Both the position numbers and the translations under genes were made by a program. Below the pieces are notes generated by a model. It ran no database searches. It saw nothing but the letters and a program-made list of their open reading frames with translations, and had not been told where the DNA came from. A stretch of 64,000 nucleotides of DNA, taken from Novosphingobium sp. Lineage in GTDB: Bacteria; Pseudomonadota; Alphaproteobacteria; Sphingomonadales; Sphingomonadaceae. The stretch covers positions 310,001-374,000 of the forward strand of contig JADJYM010000016.1 in assembly GCA_016719755.1 (NCBI GenBank), written 5' to 3'. How positions within the stretch are numbered: the stretch's first letter is position 1; each line of letters starts with the position of its first letter. This document shows positions 17,003 to 25,785 of the stretch, in pieces.

Positions 17003-17623
17003 ATGACCCTGACCGCCACCCGACCCGCTTCCACCGATACCACCGCCGCCCAGGCCAGTGCACGCCGGGCCATGATCGACAGCCAGCTGCGCGTCAGCGG
17101 GGTGAACGAGGAATGGGTGCTCGCCGCCATGGCCAGCGTCCCGCGTGAGGATTTCGTGCCTGCAGCGGCGCGCGGCCACGCCTATATCGACCGGGCGATC
17201 CCGCTGGATGACAGCCATTCCCTGCCCGCGCCGCTGGTCCAGGGGATGATGCTGGTTGAAGCCGCGCCCCGCAGCGATGACCGGGTGTTGCTGGTCAGCT
17301 GTGGCAGCGGCTACCTTGGCGAACTTCTCCGTCCGCAAGTGGCCGTGCTCGATACGGTCCCCGCAGCCGATGCCGCCGCGCAGGCCGGGGGCATGGGTCA
17401 GTACACGCTGGTGCTGGTTGACGGCGCGATCGAACATCTGCCCGCCGGCCTTGCCGCGGAACTGGCGGAAGGCGGCCGGATCGTCACCGGCCTGGTCGAA
17501 CGCGGGGTGACCCGCCTTGCCACCGGGCGCAAGCAGGGCGGCGAGGTGGCGCTGCTGCCGCTGGCCGACATCGGCATCCCGATTCTGCGCGAATTCGCCG
17601 CGCCCAAGCGCTGGAGCTTCTGA
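17003..17623 (+). CDS. protein-L-isoaspartate methyltransferase-like protein, reduced SAM site
   Basis: 206 residues resembling PIMT (Pcm), which repairs isoaspartyl residues. The N-terminal recognition part is well kept (ARRAMIDSQLRVSGVNEEWV, VPREDFVP, SLPAPLVQGMM). The SAM-binding motif I region is VLLVSCGSGYLGELL, but the usual acidic ribose-binding residue and the following roughly 40-50 residues are missing, going quickly to TLVLVDGAIEHLP. It may therefore be an inactive or altered paralogue. It stands directly upstream of tolC (2 bp between stop and start), so they are probably one operon. Confidence 0.8.
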   Translation: MTLTATRPASTDTTAAQASARRAMIDSQLRVSGVNEEWVLAAMASVPREDFVPAAARGHAYIDRAIPLDDSHSLPAPLVQGMMLVEAAPRSDDRVLLVSCGSGYLGELLRPQVAVLDTVPAADAAAQAGGMGQYTLVLVDGAIEHLPAGLAAELAEGGRIVTGLVERGVTRLATGRKQGGEVALLPLADIGIPILREFAAPKRWSF

Positions 17624-17625
17624 TC

Positions 17626-19083
17626 ATGACGGGAAGGCGGAGCCGCGCCATGACGCGGTGGGGAATTGGCGCAGGCTTCGCGGCGGGGCTTGTCCTGGCT
17701 GCCGTTCCGGCCATGGCCGACGATCTGCGTAGCGCGCTGGTGATGGCCTATACCACCAATCCCACGCTCCAGTCGGCCCGCGCCCAGCAGCGCGCAGTCG
17801 ATGAAGGCGTGCCGATCGCGCGTTCGGCCAGCCTCCCCTCGCTCAGCGGGACCGCAACCTACACCGAATTCCTCCATGACAGCTCGTCGAACGCGCTGGC
17901 GCCGGATCGCAATCTGGGCGTGGGCGTCGATGCTGGCATGCCGCTTTACGCTGGCGGAGCGATCAGGAACTCGATCCGCGCCGCCCGCACCCGGGTAGAG
18001 GCCGGACAGGCCGACCTGCGCGGGGTCGAATCGCTGGTCTTCACGCAGACCGTCGCCGCCTACATGGACGTTATCCTGGGCGAGGCGATCGTCCGGCTCA
18101 ACCGCAGCAACGCCGGGCGGCTCGAAGTCAACCTCCAGGCCACCCGCGACCGGTTCGAGATCGGCGACCTGACCCGCACCGACGTCGCCCAGTCGCAATC
18201 GCGCCTTGCGCTGGCCCAGGGCCAGACCCGCTCTGCCGAAGCCAACCTGATCGCCGCGCGCGAACGCTATGTCCAGGTGGTGGGCAAGGCGCCCGGCACG
18301 CTTGAGCCGCCCCCGCCCTTGCCGGGGCTTCCCGCCACTGCCGACGAGGCGGTCACCGTTGCGCTCGACAGCAATCCCGATCTGATCGCCGCGCGTGAAC
18401 GCGCCAAGGCGGCCGGCTACGATGTCAACGTGGCGAGCGCCGGACGCCTGCCCAAGGTCAGCGTCTTCGCTGGCGCCGACTACGGCGACTTCCTGGGTTC
18501 TAACAAGATTCCCGGCGCCGACCAGAGCTCGACCAGCGCGGTTGCCGGTGTGCGGGCCACGATCCCGCTGTTCCAGGGCGGCCTTCCCGCCGCCCAGCGC
18601 CGTCAGGCCCAGGCGCGCGAAAGCATCGCGCTGGAGCAGGAAATCGGCGCCGAACGCGAGGTGATCGCCTCGGTCCGCGCCGCCTATGCCCAGTGGCAAG
18701 CGGCACAATCGCTGATCTCCTCGTCGCAATCGGCAGTCGATGCGGCCTCGCTGAGCCTCGAAGGCGTGCGGGCCGAGAACACCGTGGGCAACCGCACGAT
18801 CCTCGACATCCTCAATGCCGAGAATGAGCTGCTCAACGCCCAGGTTCAGCTCGTTACAGCGCGCCGCAATGCCTACGTCGCGGGCTTCAACCTGCTTTCG
18901 GCGATGGGCAAGGGCGAATCGCGCGATCTCGGGCTTGACGGCGGGGTTCTCTACGATCCCCACGTCAACTACCGCCGCGTCGAGGGTGCCGTCTGGGACT
19001 GGTCGAGCGATCCTGCTCCGACCCCCAAGGCCACGCGCACCGTTGACAGCAAAGCGCAGGACGGTTCAGTAACCGGCGAGTGA
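17626..19083 (+). CDS. tolC: TolC-family outer-membrane efflux/secretion channel
   Basis: 485 residues with a signal peptide cleaved after about AVPAMA. It carries two outer-membrane-efflux repeats: the first with GVGVDAGMPLYAGGAIRNSI, the second with VAGVRATIPLFQGGLPAAQR, each leading into long coiled-coil helices (VFTQTVAAYMDVILGEA; IASVRAAYAQWQAAQSLISS). It would form the trimeric exit duct for type I secretion or RND pumps. ATG 17650 (nine residues in) is an equally good start. No pump or adaptor gene is adjacent. Confidence 0.93.
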   Translation: MTGRRSRAMTRWGIGAGFAAGLVLAAVPAMADDLRSALVMAYTTNPTLQSARAQQRAVDEGVPIARSASLPSLSGTATYTEFLHDSSSNALAPDRNLGVGVDAGMPLYAGGAIRNSIRAARTRVEAGQADLRGVESLVFTQTVAAYMDVILGEAIVRLNRSNAGRLEVNLQATRDRFEIGDLTRTDVAQSQSRLALAQGQTRSAEANLIAARERYVQVVGKAPGTLEPPPPLPGLPATADEAVTVALDSNPDLIAARERAKAAGYDVNVASAGRLPKVSVFAGADYGDFLGSNKIPGADQSSTSAVAGVRATIPLFQGGLPAAQRRQAQARESIALEQEIGAEREVIASVRAAYAQWQAAQSLISSSQSAVDAASLSLEGVRAENTVGNRTILDILNAENELLNAQVQLVTARRNAYVAGFNLLSAMGKGESRDLGLDGGVLYDPHVNYRRVEGAVWDWSSDPAPTPKATRTVDSKAQDGSVTGE

Positions 19084-19129
19084 TTCCGTCCCGATCCGGG
19101 ACAGCGAATCAGCGTGGAGTTGGGGCAAC

Positions 19130-19573
19130 ATGCGGCAGGTGGGCGAACCTTCGGTCGAGGAAATCCTTGAATCGATCAAGAAAGTCATCGCGCGCGACAA
19201 CCGCGTTCCGGCAGCGGACGAGCGGCGCCAGCGCGAAGAGCGCGGCCCGGCAAGCGGCACTTCAGGCTCTGGCGACGAGATTCTCGACCTGTCCGATGCG
19301 GTTGAATATCTCGGCGACAGCACCGAGCAGGATTCGCCGCTGATCCCCGAACAGACCGCCAGTTCGATGCGCGAATCGCTGGCCGCGCTTGCCATGCTGG
19401 CCGAACCGGGCGCCACTCCGCAGATCGTCCGTTCGGGCGAGACCTCGCTGGAAGGGCTGACCCGCGAATTGCTCCGCCCGGCGCTGGCCGAATGGCTCGA
19501 CAAGAACCTGCCGCCGCTGGTCGAACGGATGGTCGCCGCCGAAATCGCACGGATCGTCGGCAAGAAGGGCTAG
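19130..19573 (+). CDS. DUF2497/PopZ-like polar organising protein
   Basis: 147 residues. The N-terminal helix EPSVEEILESIKKVIARD and the C-terminal oligomerisation region LTRELLRPALAEWLDKNLPP-LVERMVAAEIARIVG are the two conserved parts of the PopZ/DUF2497 family; the middle is acidic and Ser/Pro-rich, likely disordered, as in PopZ. In Caulobacter PopZ forms a polar matrix that captures ParB at parS. A homologue here would fit the parABS system at 37.8-42.1 kb, but its role is inferred. It starts 46 bp after tolC. Confidence 0.82.
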   Translation: MRQVGEPSVEEILESIKKVIARDNRVPAADERRQREERGPASGTSGSGDEILDLSDAVEYLGDSTEQDSPLIPEQTASSMRESLAALAMLAEPGATPQIVRSGETSLEGLTRELLRPALAEWLDKNLPPLVERMVAAEIARIVGKKG

Positions 19574-19606
19574 GACCGGAGCCCGTCTGGCGGTAACTCC
19601 GTCGGC

Positions 19607-21727
19607 ATGAAACTGTCCCTCACCGCATTGACCGTCCCGGCATTCGGGGCTCTGGCCCTTTCGCTCTGCCCCGCACCCGCGTTCGGCCAAACGGCGGAGC
19701 GCCCGATGAGCGTTCAGGATCTCCTTACCCTCAAGCGGATTGCCGCCCCGGTGGCATCGCCGGACAGCACGTGGGTAGTCTGGCAGCAGACCGATACCGA
19801 TCCCGTCAGCCTCAAGCGCGCACCGGGCCTGTGGCGCATCCCGATTCAGGGCGGAACGGCGGAACGGATCGCCGACCTGCCCGATGCGGGAGAGAGCGCA
19901 CCCGCCTTCAGCCCAGACGGCAAGCGGCTTTATTTTCTCTCTGGCAAATCGGGATCGGACCAGTTGTGGGTGCTCGATCTGGCAACCCCCGGTGCCTCGC
20001 CGCAACAGGCCAGCGCCTTCAAAACCGATGTCGCCGGGTTCCTGCTCTCGCCCGACGGCAGCCGGGTTCTCGTCTGGGGGGATACCGCGCGCGATTGCCC
20101 GACGCTGGGCTGCGAGCACGATGGCGACACCAGCAAACCCGGCCCCGGCTCTGGCCGCCTTTACCGCGACGGGGCGGGCTTTGTGCGGCACTGGGATGCC
20201 TGGGAAACACCGGGCAACTACAGTCGCGGCTTTGCCTTCGCGCTGGATGCGGCGGGCAAGGTAAGCGGCGAAGCGGTGGCGATCGACGGACCCGCCGACA
20301 CCCTCACCGGCGACACTCCCACCAAGCCGATGGGCGGGGCCGAGGAACTGGCCTGGGCGCCCGATTCGCGCAGCGTGTTCTTCGTCGCCCGTCAGGCCGA
20401 CCGCAACGAGCCGCTCTCGACCGATACCAACGTGTGGCACTCGATGCTGGACGGCAAGGCGCCGCACAGCCCGACACTGACCAACCGGGGCAGCGACACT
20501 CTGCCCGCACCCTCGCCAGACGGGCAGTGGCTGGCCTGGGCGGCGATGGAGCGACCGGGCTATGAGTCCGACCGGCTGGTGATCCAGCTCCTCAATCTCA
20601 GAACGAAAGAGCGGCGCGCGCTGACCCAGGGCTGGGACCGCTCGGTCGGCTCGATCGCCTGGACCGCCGATTCGAGCGCGCTGATCGTCACCGCCGGGGA
20701 CGTGCTCGACACGCCAGCCTTCCGGGTTGAACTCGTCAGCGGCAAGGTCACCCGCCTGAAACTCGCTCCCAAGGGCGTCAGCGAGGGCCATGTCGCCAAC
20801 CTCTCGGTGCTGAAGGACGGCGGCCTGCTCTACACCCGCGATTCGCTGAACGGACCGGCCGAGGTCTTCATCGCGCCGCGCGGCAAGGCGGGCCGCCAGC
20901 TAAGCAAGGCCAACGCAGAGCAACTTGGCGCGCTGCAGGCCATCGAGGCAAGCCGGTTCAGCTTCGCGGGGGCAGCCGGGGACACGGTCTGGGGCCAGAT
21001 CATCAAGCCCGCCGGTGCCACCGGCAAGCTGCCAGTCCTGCTGTTCGTCCACGGCGGGCCGCAGGGCAGCTTTGGCGATGGCTGGTCGTTCCGCTGGAAC
21101 CCGCGCGTCTTCGCCAGCCAGGGCTATGCCGTTGTCACGGTCGATTTTCACGGATCGACCGGATACGGCCAGGCCTTTACCGATTCGATCAACCGCGACT
21201 GGGGCGGCAAACCGCTGGAAGATTTGCAGAAGGGCCTTGCCGCAGCGCTGGCGCGTGATCCGGCGCTGGATGGCGAAAAGGCCTGCGCACTGGGCGCCTC
21301 CTACGGCGGCTACATGATGAACTGGATCGCCGGCAAATGGCCGGACCGGTTCAAGTGTCTGGTCCAGCACGACGGCGTGTTCGATTCTCGCGCCATGGCC
21401 TATGAAACCGAGGAACTGTGGTTCAACGAATGGGAACACGGTGGCAAGCCCTATCACGAGGCGCCGGAAGAGTACGAAAAGTGGAACCCGGTGCACCACG
21501 TGAACAAGTGGCAAACGCCGATGCTGGTCATCACCAGCGAGAAGGACTTCCGCATTCCCTATACCCAGGGCCTCGCCGCCTTTACCGCGCTGCAACGGCG
21601 CGGTGTGCCGAGCGAACTGTTGATCTTCCCGGACGAAAACCACTGGGTGCTCAAGCCGAAGAATTCGCAGCAATGGCACGAAACCGTACTTGGCTGGCTT
21701 GACCGCTGGCTGCGGCAAGGCAAGTAG
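19607..21727 (+). CDS. secreted S9-family prolyl oligopeptidase-like peptidase
   Basis: 706 residues: signal peptide (to about residue 27, PAFG-QT), an N-terminal WD40-like/TolB beta-propeller (repeated SPDG segments, residues 40-430) and a C-terminal alpha/beta-hydrolase domain. The catalytic triad fits S565 in GASYGGYMMN, D647 in TSEKDFRIPY and H679 in ENHWVL. Family S9C acyl-aminoacyl/dipeptidyl peptidases process short peptides. Probably periplasmic. Confidence 0.92.
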   Translation: MKLSLTALTVPAFGALALSLCPAPAFGQTAERPMSVQDLLTLKRIAAPVASPDSTWVVWQQTDTDPVSLKRAPGLWRIPIQGGTAERIADLPDAGESAPAFSPDGKRLYFLSGKSGSDQLWVLDLATPGASPQQASAFKTDVAGFLLSPDGSRVLVWGDTARDCPTLGCEHDGDTSKPGPGSGRLYRDGAGFVRHWDAWETPGNYSRGFAFALDAAGKVSGEAVAIDGPADTLTGDTPTKPMGGAEELAWAPDSRSVFFVARQADRNEPLSTDTNVWHSMLDGKAPHSPTLTNRGSDTLPAPSPDGQWLAWAAMERPGYESDRLVIQLLNLRTKERRALTQGWDRSVGSIAWTADSSALIVTAGDVLDTPAFRVELVSGKVTRLKLAPKGVSEGHVANLSVLKDGGLLYTRDSLNGPAEVFIAPRGKAGRQLSKANAEQLGALQAIEASRFSFAGAAGDTVWGQIIKPAGATGKLPVLLFVHGGPQGSFGDGWSFRWNPRVFASQGYAVVTVDFHGSTGYGQAFTDSINRDWGGKPLEDLQKGLAAALARDPALDGEKACALGASYGGYMMNWIAGKWPDRFKCLVQHDGVFDSRAMAYETEELWFNEWEHGGKPYHEAPEEYEKWNPVHHVNKWQTPMLVITSEKDFRIPYTQGLAAFTALQRRGVPSELLIFPDENHWVLKPKNSQQWHETVLGWLDRWLRQGK

Positions 21728-21734
21728 CACGGCC

Positions 21735-22169
21735 ATGGCCAGACCCGACCCCGCCCTGCTTGATCCCGCACGCTATCCCTTTCACCACACCATCACGACG
21801 CGGTTTTCCGACGTCGATCCCAACCAGCACCTCAACAACGTGGCGTTGGCGGCCATGATGGAAGACGGGCGGGTGCGCTTCAATGTCGGCATGGGAATGC
21901 GTGTCGCACTCGGCCAGCGCCGCGCGATGGTGGCGAGCATGGGAATCGAGTATCTCTCCGAAGGCCATTTCCCTGGTCCGGTAGAGGTGTTCTGCGCGAT
22001 CGAAGCGGTCGGACGGACCAGCTGGACCATCGTTCAGGTACTGATGCAGGAGGGCCGCGCCGTCGCCTTCGCGCGCTCGATCATCGTCTCGATCGCGGAT
22101 GGTCGCCCCGCACCGGTGCCGGACGATTTCCGCGCCGAACTGACCGGCGCCTGGAGCCTCAGGCCGTGA
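21735..22169 (+). CDS. acyl-CoA thioesterase (4HBT hot-dog fold)
   Basis: 144 residues with the 4HBT-type segment [19 protein letters not shown] (catalytic Asp in DVDP and Asn/His region) and a hydrophobic strand pattern typical of single-domain hot-dog thioesterases (YbgC/FcbC-like). Hydrolyses acyl-CoA; substrate unknown. ATG 21735 lies 7 bp after the peptidase stop; the longer frame to 21690 overlaps that gene. It overlaps the next gene by 4 bp. Confidence 0.85.
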   Translation: MARPDPALLDPARYPFHHTITTRFSDVDPNQHLNNVALAAMMEDGRVRFNVGMGMRVALGQRRAMVASMGIEYLSEGHFPGPVEVFCAIEAVGRTSWTIVQVLMQEGRAVAFARSIIVSIADGRPAPVPDDFRAELTGAWSLRP

Positions 22170-22537
22170 GCCCGGACCCTGCGGAACTGGCGCGCGCCCG
22201 GGCGGCGCTGGCCACCAATGGCGGGGACGGTATCCGGCGCCACATCTTCCTGTGCGCCGAAGCGGACAAAGGGGAATGCTGCAGCCGTGCGGAAGGCACT
22301 CCGGCCTGGAAGTACCTCAAGAAGCGGCTCAAGGAACTCAGGCTCGACCGTGATGGCGGTATCGCCCGGACCAAGGCCGATTGCCTGAAGATCTGCGCTG
22401 CGGGGCCGGTGGCGGTGGTCTGGCCCGAAGGCGTCTGGTACCATTCCTGCCGCGAGGACGTGCTGGAACGGATCATCCAGGAACACCTGGTCGGCGGCAA
22501 ACCGGTCGAGGATTTCAGGCTCTATCCGGAGGGCTGA
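22166..22537 (+). CDS. thioredoxin-like [2Fe-2S] ferredoxin
   Basis: 123 residues. [13 protein letters not shown] near residue 29 and [24 protein letters not shown] later carry the C-x(8)-C ... C-x(3)-C pattern of thioredoxin-fold [2Fe-2S] ferredoxins (Shethna-protein/NuoE-like). Electron carrier; partner unknown. It starts with GTG overlapping the thioesterase stop (GTGA). Confidence 0.85.
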   Translation: MSPDPAELARARAALATNGGDGIRRHIFLCAEADKGECCSRAEGTPAWKYLKKRLKELRLDRDGGIARTKADCLKICAAGPVAVVWPEGVWYHSCREDVLERIIQEHLVGGKPVEDFRLYPEG

Positions 22538-22542
22538 GTGCG

Positions 22543-22827
22543 TCAGTCGTTCGGCTCGGACCAGTCCTGCACGGCCTCATCGTGGCCCGCGCCGCTGGAC
22601 AGGAACACCAGCCCCATCAGCGCCCCGGTCAGTAGCACGATGAACCCTGCCGCGAGCGCGACCGCGATGTACATATGCAGCCAGTCGGCACCGAAGGACT
22701 GCCAGACGATTGCCAGCGCGGCGAGCACAGTTGCCAGCGCGGCCAGCGCCGACCAGCGCAGGAAACCCTTGTAGCGCTCCCAGGCGAAGCGCGAGGCGGG
22801 ACTCTCATCGAGCGGGATACGGGACAT
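22543..22827 (-). CDS. small hypothetical membrane protein
   Basis: 94 residues: a charged cytoplasmic N-terminus (SRIPLDESPASRFAWERYKG) and two or three transmembrane helices (ALAALATVLAALAIVW; MYIAVALAAGFIVLLTGALMGLVF split between two segments), ending in an acidic tail. No family recognised with certainty. ATG 22827 is chosen because upstream in-frame sequence overlaps the leader of the CBS gene. It converges with the ferredoxin gene (5 bp between stops). Confidence 0.7.
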   Translation of the reverse strand: MSRIPLDESPASRFAWERYKGFLRWSALAALATVLAALAIVWQSFGADWLHMYIAVALAAGFIVLLTGALMGLVFLSSGAGHDEAVQDWSEPND

Positions 22828-22941
22828 GACGCCGACATGGGCGGGCCAGCCGATGATGGCAAGCCCGCAATGCACCCGGACTCGCCAAGCGGGCGGGTTC
22901 ATGTCATCCTCGCCTGCGGGAGAACAGCCGGGAGAGGCGCT

Positions 22942-23370
22942 ATGACGATTGCGCGAATGATCGAGGGGCGAACCACTGATATCGTGAGCTGCGATGCCGC
23001 GACCAGCGTCAGGGACGCGGTGCGGATTCTGGCCGAACGGCGGATCGGTGCAATGCCAGTCTATGCGGAGGGGCGGATTGCCGGAATCTTTTCCGAGCGC
23101 GACGTGGTCTATCAGCTTTCCGAACACGGGCCGGCCATGCTGGAACGCAGCGTGGGCGAGGTGATGACCGCCCCCGCGATCACCGTGGTCCGCGCGACCG
23201 GCGTTCTGGAAGCGCTGGGGCTGATGACCCGGCGGCGCATCCGCCACCTGCCGGTCGTCGAAGCGGACCGGGTGATCGGCTTCGTTTCGATTGGCGACCT
23301 GGTGAAATACCGGATCGAACGCATCGAATCCGAAGCCGAAGCGATGCGCAGTTATATCCAGAGCGCCTGA
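22942..23370 (+). CDS. CBS-domain pair protein
   Basis: 142 residues made of two CBS motifs (about 8-62 and 75-128; GAMPVYAEGRIAGIFSERDV and RHLPVVEADRVIGFVSIGDL) that form one Bateman module binding adenosine nucleotides. No attached catalytic domain, so a stand-alone regulator or sensor. ATG 22942 follows GGGAGAGG. Confidence 0.9.
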   Translation: MTIARMIEGRTTDIVSCDAATSVRDAVRILAERRIGAMPVYAEGRIAGIFSERDVVYQLSEHGPAMLERSVGEVMTAPAITVVRATGVLEALGLMTRRRIRHLPVVEADRVIGFVSIGDLVKYRIERIESEAEAMRSYIQSA

Positions 23371-23424
23371 CCGGGGCGCCGCCGCGCCTTGCCGGGCGCC
23401 ACGCCAGCGCCTACATCGCTGTGC

Positions 23425-23757
23425 ATGGACGCGCCAACAATGAACTTCAGCCCTTCCGCCGCCGCCAGGGTCGCGGCGATAGCCGCCAAGCAGGGCAGGC
23501 CCGCGATTCTGCGCCTTTCGGTTGAGGGCGGAGGGTGTTCGGGTTTCCAGTACCGCTTCGGCCTGGCCGACGCCCCCGAGCCTGACGACCTGATCGTCGA
23601 ACAGGGCGGGGCATCCCTGGTGGTCGATCCGGTCAGTCTTGATCTGGTTGCCGGCAGTGTCGTCGATTATGTCGAATCGCTCGGCGGCGCGGCCTTCAAG
23701 GTGGAAAATCCCAACGCGGCTTCGGGTTGCGGCTGCGGTTCGTCGTTCGCGATCTGA
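23425..23757 (+). CDS. A-type iron-sulfur carrier (IscA/ErpA family)
   Basis: 110 residues of HesB/IscA fold: RVAAIAAKQGRPAILRLSVEG-GGCSGFQYRFG and the C-terminal SGCGCGSSF give the three conserved cysteines that hold the transferred Fe-S cluster. Probably an ErpA- or IscA-type carrier delivering clusters to apo-proteins. Possible starts are TTG 23389, ATG 23425 and ATG 23440; the middle one is an unforced choice. The stop shares its last base with the xthA start. Confidence 0.88.
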   Translation: MDAPTMNFSPSAAARVAAIAAKQGRPAILRLSVEGGGCSGFQYRFGLADAPEPDDLIVEQGGASLVVDPVSLDLVAGSVVDYVESLGGAAFKVENPNAASGCGCGSSFAI

Positions 23758-24533
23758 TGAAGATCGCCACGTTCAACATCAACGGGATCAAGGCGCGCCT
23801 CCCACGCTTGCTGGAATGGCTGGAAGAAACCCGCCCGGCAGTTGCCTGCCTGCAAGAGATCAAGACCCAGGACGAGGGCTTTCCCGCCGCCGAATTCGAG
23901 AAGATCGGCTATCACGCGATCTGGCATGGCCAGAAAGGATTCAACGGCGTGGCAATCCTCGCCGATGGCACAGCGCCCGTCGAAGTGATGCGCGGGCTGC
24001 CGGGCGATCCTGAGGACGAACAGGCCCGCTATCTGGAGGCCGAAGTCTTCGACACCCGCATCGCCTGCATCTACCTGCCCAACGGCAACCCGCATCCCGG
24101 TCCGAAGTTCGATTACAAGCTGGCCTGGATGGAGCGCCTGCGCACCCGGATGCGCGCGCTGGCAGCGGAGGAGGTGCCCGCGCTGGTGATCGGGGATTTC
24201 AACGTGATCCCGCACGATCATGATGTTTGGTCACCCCGCGCCATGGCGGATGACGCGCTGATGCAGCCCGGATCGCGCGACGCCTATGCCCGGCTGCTGG
24301 CCGACGGCTGGACCGACGCGCTGGCAGCGCACCATCCGGCAGGCGGGATCTGGACGTTCTGGGACTATCAGGCCGGGGCCTGGCAGCGCGACCATGGTTT
24401 CCGCATCGATCACGCGCTGCTCTCGCCGGAACTGGCCGACCGGATGCAGGCCTGCGGCGTCGACAAGGCCTATCGCGGACGCGAAAAGGCCAGCGACCAC
24501 GCGCCGGTATGGGTCACTTTCGGCAGGGCGTGA
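23757..24533 (+). CDS. xthA: exodeoxyribonuclease III
   Basis: 258 residues, AP endonuclease/3'-5' exonuclease of base-excision repair. Exo/endo/phosphatase motifs: MKIATFNINGIKARL, CLQEIKTQDEGFP (catalytic Glu), GDFNVIPHDHD (Asp/Asn), and the C-terminal RIDHALLSP and SDHAPVWV (catalytic Asp-His). The start is ATGA overlapping the upstream stop. A bidirectional hairpin follows. Confidence 0.95.
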   Translation: MKIATFNINGIKARLPRLLEWLEETRPAVACLQEIKTQDEGFPAAEFEKIGYHAIWHGQKGFNGVAILADGTAPVEVMRGLPGDPEDEQARYLEAEVFDTRIACIYLPNGNPHPGPKFDYKLAWMERLRTRMRALAAEEVPALVIGDFNVIPHDHDVWSPRAMADDALMQPGSRDAYARLLADGWTDALAAHHPAGGIWTFWDYQAGAWQRDHGFRIDHALLSPELADRMQACGVDKAYRGREKASDHAPVWVTFGRA

Positions 24534-24540
24534 AGGAACG

Positions 24541-24563
24541 GGGCGGGAGGATTGCTCCCGCCC
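24541..24563. terminator. bidirectional terminator-like hairpin between xthA and cell-wall hydrolase
   Basis: GGGCGGGAG (24541-24549), five-base loop, CTCCCGCCC (24555-24563), between two convergent genes. No long T run on either side, so the efficiency is uncertain. Confidence 0.6.
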
Positions 24564-24576
24564 GCCCGTTCGGTCT

Positions 24577-25215
24577 TCAGCGATAGAAGACGTGGTTGTC
24601 GATCCGGGCGAGGCGCTTCAGGCGCCAGCCGGGCGAAACATAGGCCGCGTGAAAGAACAGCGCGCCTTCGGCCGGGCTTTGCCAGGTTCCGGCATGGGCA
24701 ATCTGCGCGATCGCCACAGCTTCCTTCCAGTCGCGCGAAGCCTTCGGGATCGCCGGCATGGTGCCGCCGCGCACGAAGGAAAACTGCGAACGCTGGAACA
24801 CGACGCCGCAGTAGCTTTCCGGGAAGCGGCCCGATTTCGAGCGGGCGACGACCACGCGGCCCACTGCAAGCTGGCCAACCAGCGATTCGCTCTTCGCTTC
24901 GAAGTAGATCGCCCCGGCAAGACAGTTCAGCTCACGCGAGAGGTCTGCAGGCTGGGGCTGGGCGGAAACCAGCGCGGCAAGGCTCTGCGCCTTGGGCTCG
25001 GTCACCGGCAGCTGCACCTCGGCCGAATCGGTTCCGGGGGCAAGCACCGTGTCGGTTTCGACCGGCTGAATGATGATCTGGGGAGCCGGTTCCTGATTAG
25101 CGGTGACAGGAGAGAGACTCTCCGCCGCTGCGCCCGAACCGCCGGCGCTGGCAAGAATGGAAAGGATCATGGCGCCAGTCGCAATGATGCTGGCGTTTTT
25201 CAACTTGGGGCTCAT
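24577..25215 (-). CDS. cell-wall hydrolase (SleB-type)
   Basis: 212 residues: N-terminal signal/anchor helix (residues 8-30), a Pro/Thr-rich linker, then the hydrolase_2/SleB domain from about residue 93 (LNCLAGAIYFEAKSE, GQLAVGRVVVARSKSGRFP, SYCGVVFQRSQFSFV, ALFFHAAYVSPGW). The Glu in YFEA is the likely catalytic acid. Cleaves peptidoglycan glycan strands in the periplasm. In the 212 bp upstream, on the minus strand, a TTGACT hexamer at about 25413-25418 could belong to its promoter. Confidence 0.88.
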   Translation of the reverse strand: MSPKLKNASIIATGAMILSILASAGGSGAAAESLSPVTANQEPAPQIIIQPVETDTVLAPGTDSAEVQLPVTEPKAQSLAALVSAQPQPADLSRELNCLAGAIYFEAKSESLVGQLAVGRVVVARSKSGRFPESYCGVVFQRSQFSFVRGGTMPAIPKASRDWKEAVAIAQIAHAGTWQSPAEGALFFHAAYVSPGWRLKRLARIDNHVFYR

Positions 25216-25427
25216 TAAGCAAACTTACTGGGCGGTGGACGCACCCGACGCAGGCTGGACTGACGGCGTGAACCCGCAAAGCGGATCCTTGCCTCCAGCC
25301 GGAAAACCTGCCGGCTATCCCCCGTCTGCGTGCTAGCGAAAATGGCCGAAACGCCGCCTCCGCCGCCTGCGCACAAACTTGAGTGGCGCGCCTTTCATGC
25401 GGCAGCGCACAAAAGTCAACCCACGCG

Positions 25428-25757
25428 CTAGAGCAAGGCGATGAGCCGTTCACCATCCGCGATATCCAGTTCAACAATCCACAGATCGGGGTCGCGTTCC
25501 CCGCGCCGTGTCAGGTAATCATGAAATTCCATTGGATTTTCAGTGTCCTGTGACCTCGAAAGGACCCATTTGCGCGTCCCATCAGCACTGGGCATACGCT
25601 CGAAAAGCCGCGCATTTGCGCCGTTTTCCGCCAGTACGGCCAGGATGGTGCCCCCATCCCGTTCACCTTTGCGCAGCACCGTGGCGAAGCCACCAGCGGC
25701 TTCCACCGCGCGCCGCAGCGCCGCGACTTCAAGATGGGCAGGCAGGCGAGCGTCCAT
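25428..25757 (-). CDS. DUF1491 family protein
   Basis: 109 residues, soluble, matching the DUF1491 pattern: LPAHLEVAALRRAVEAAGGF, ATVLRKGERDGGTILAVLAE, then NGANARLFERMP and a C-terminal DPDLWIVELDIADGERLI. Function unknown; typically one copy per genome in Alphaproteobacteria. It lies 28 bp downstream of ptsN on the same strand, so it may be the last gene of the hpf-ptsN unit. Confidence 0.88.
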   Translation of the reverse strand: MDARLPAHLEVAALRRAVEAAGGFATVLRKGERDGGTILAVLAENGANARLFERMPSADGTRKWVLSRSQDTENPMEFHDYLTRRGERDPDLWIVELDIADGERLIALL

Positions 25758-25785
25758 CGATCAACCAGCGCCCGCAGCGCGGCAA

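Noticed and set aside
21493-21508. CACGTG-containing sequence in the S9 peptidase gene as parS
   Set aside because: Flanks TGCACC and AACAAG differ from consensus at several positions.
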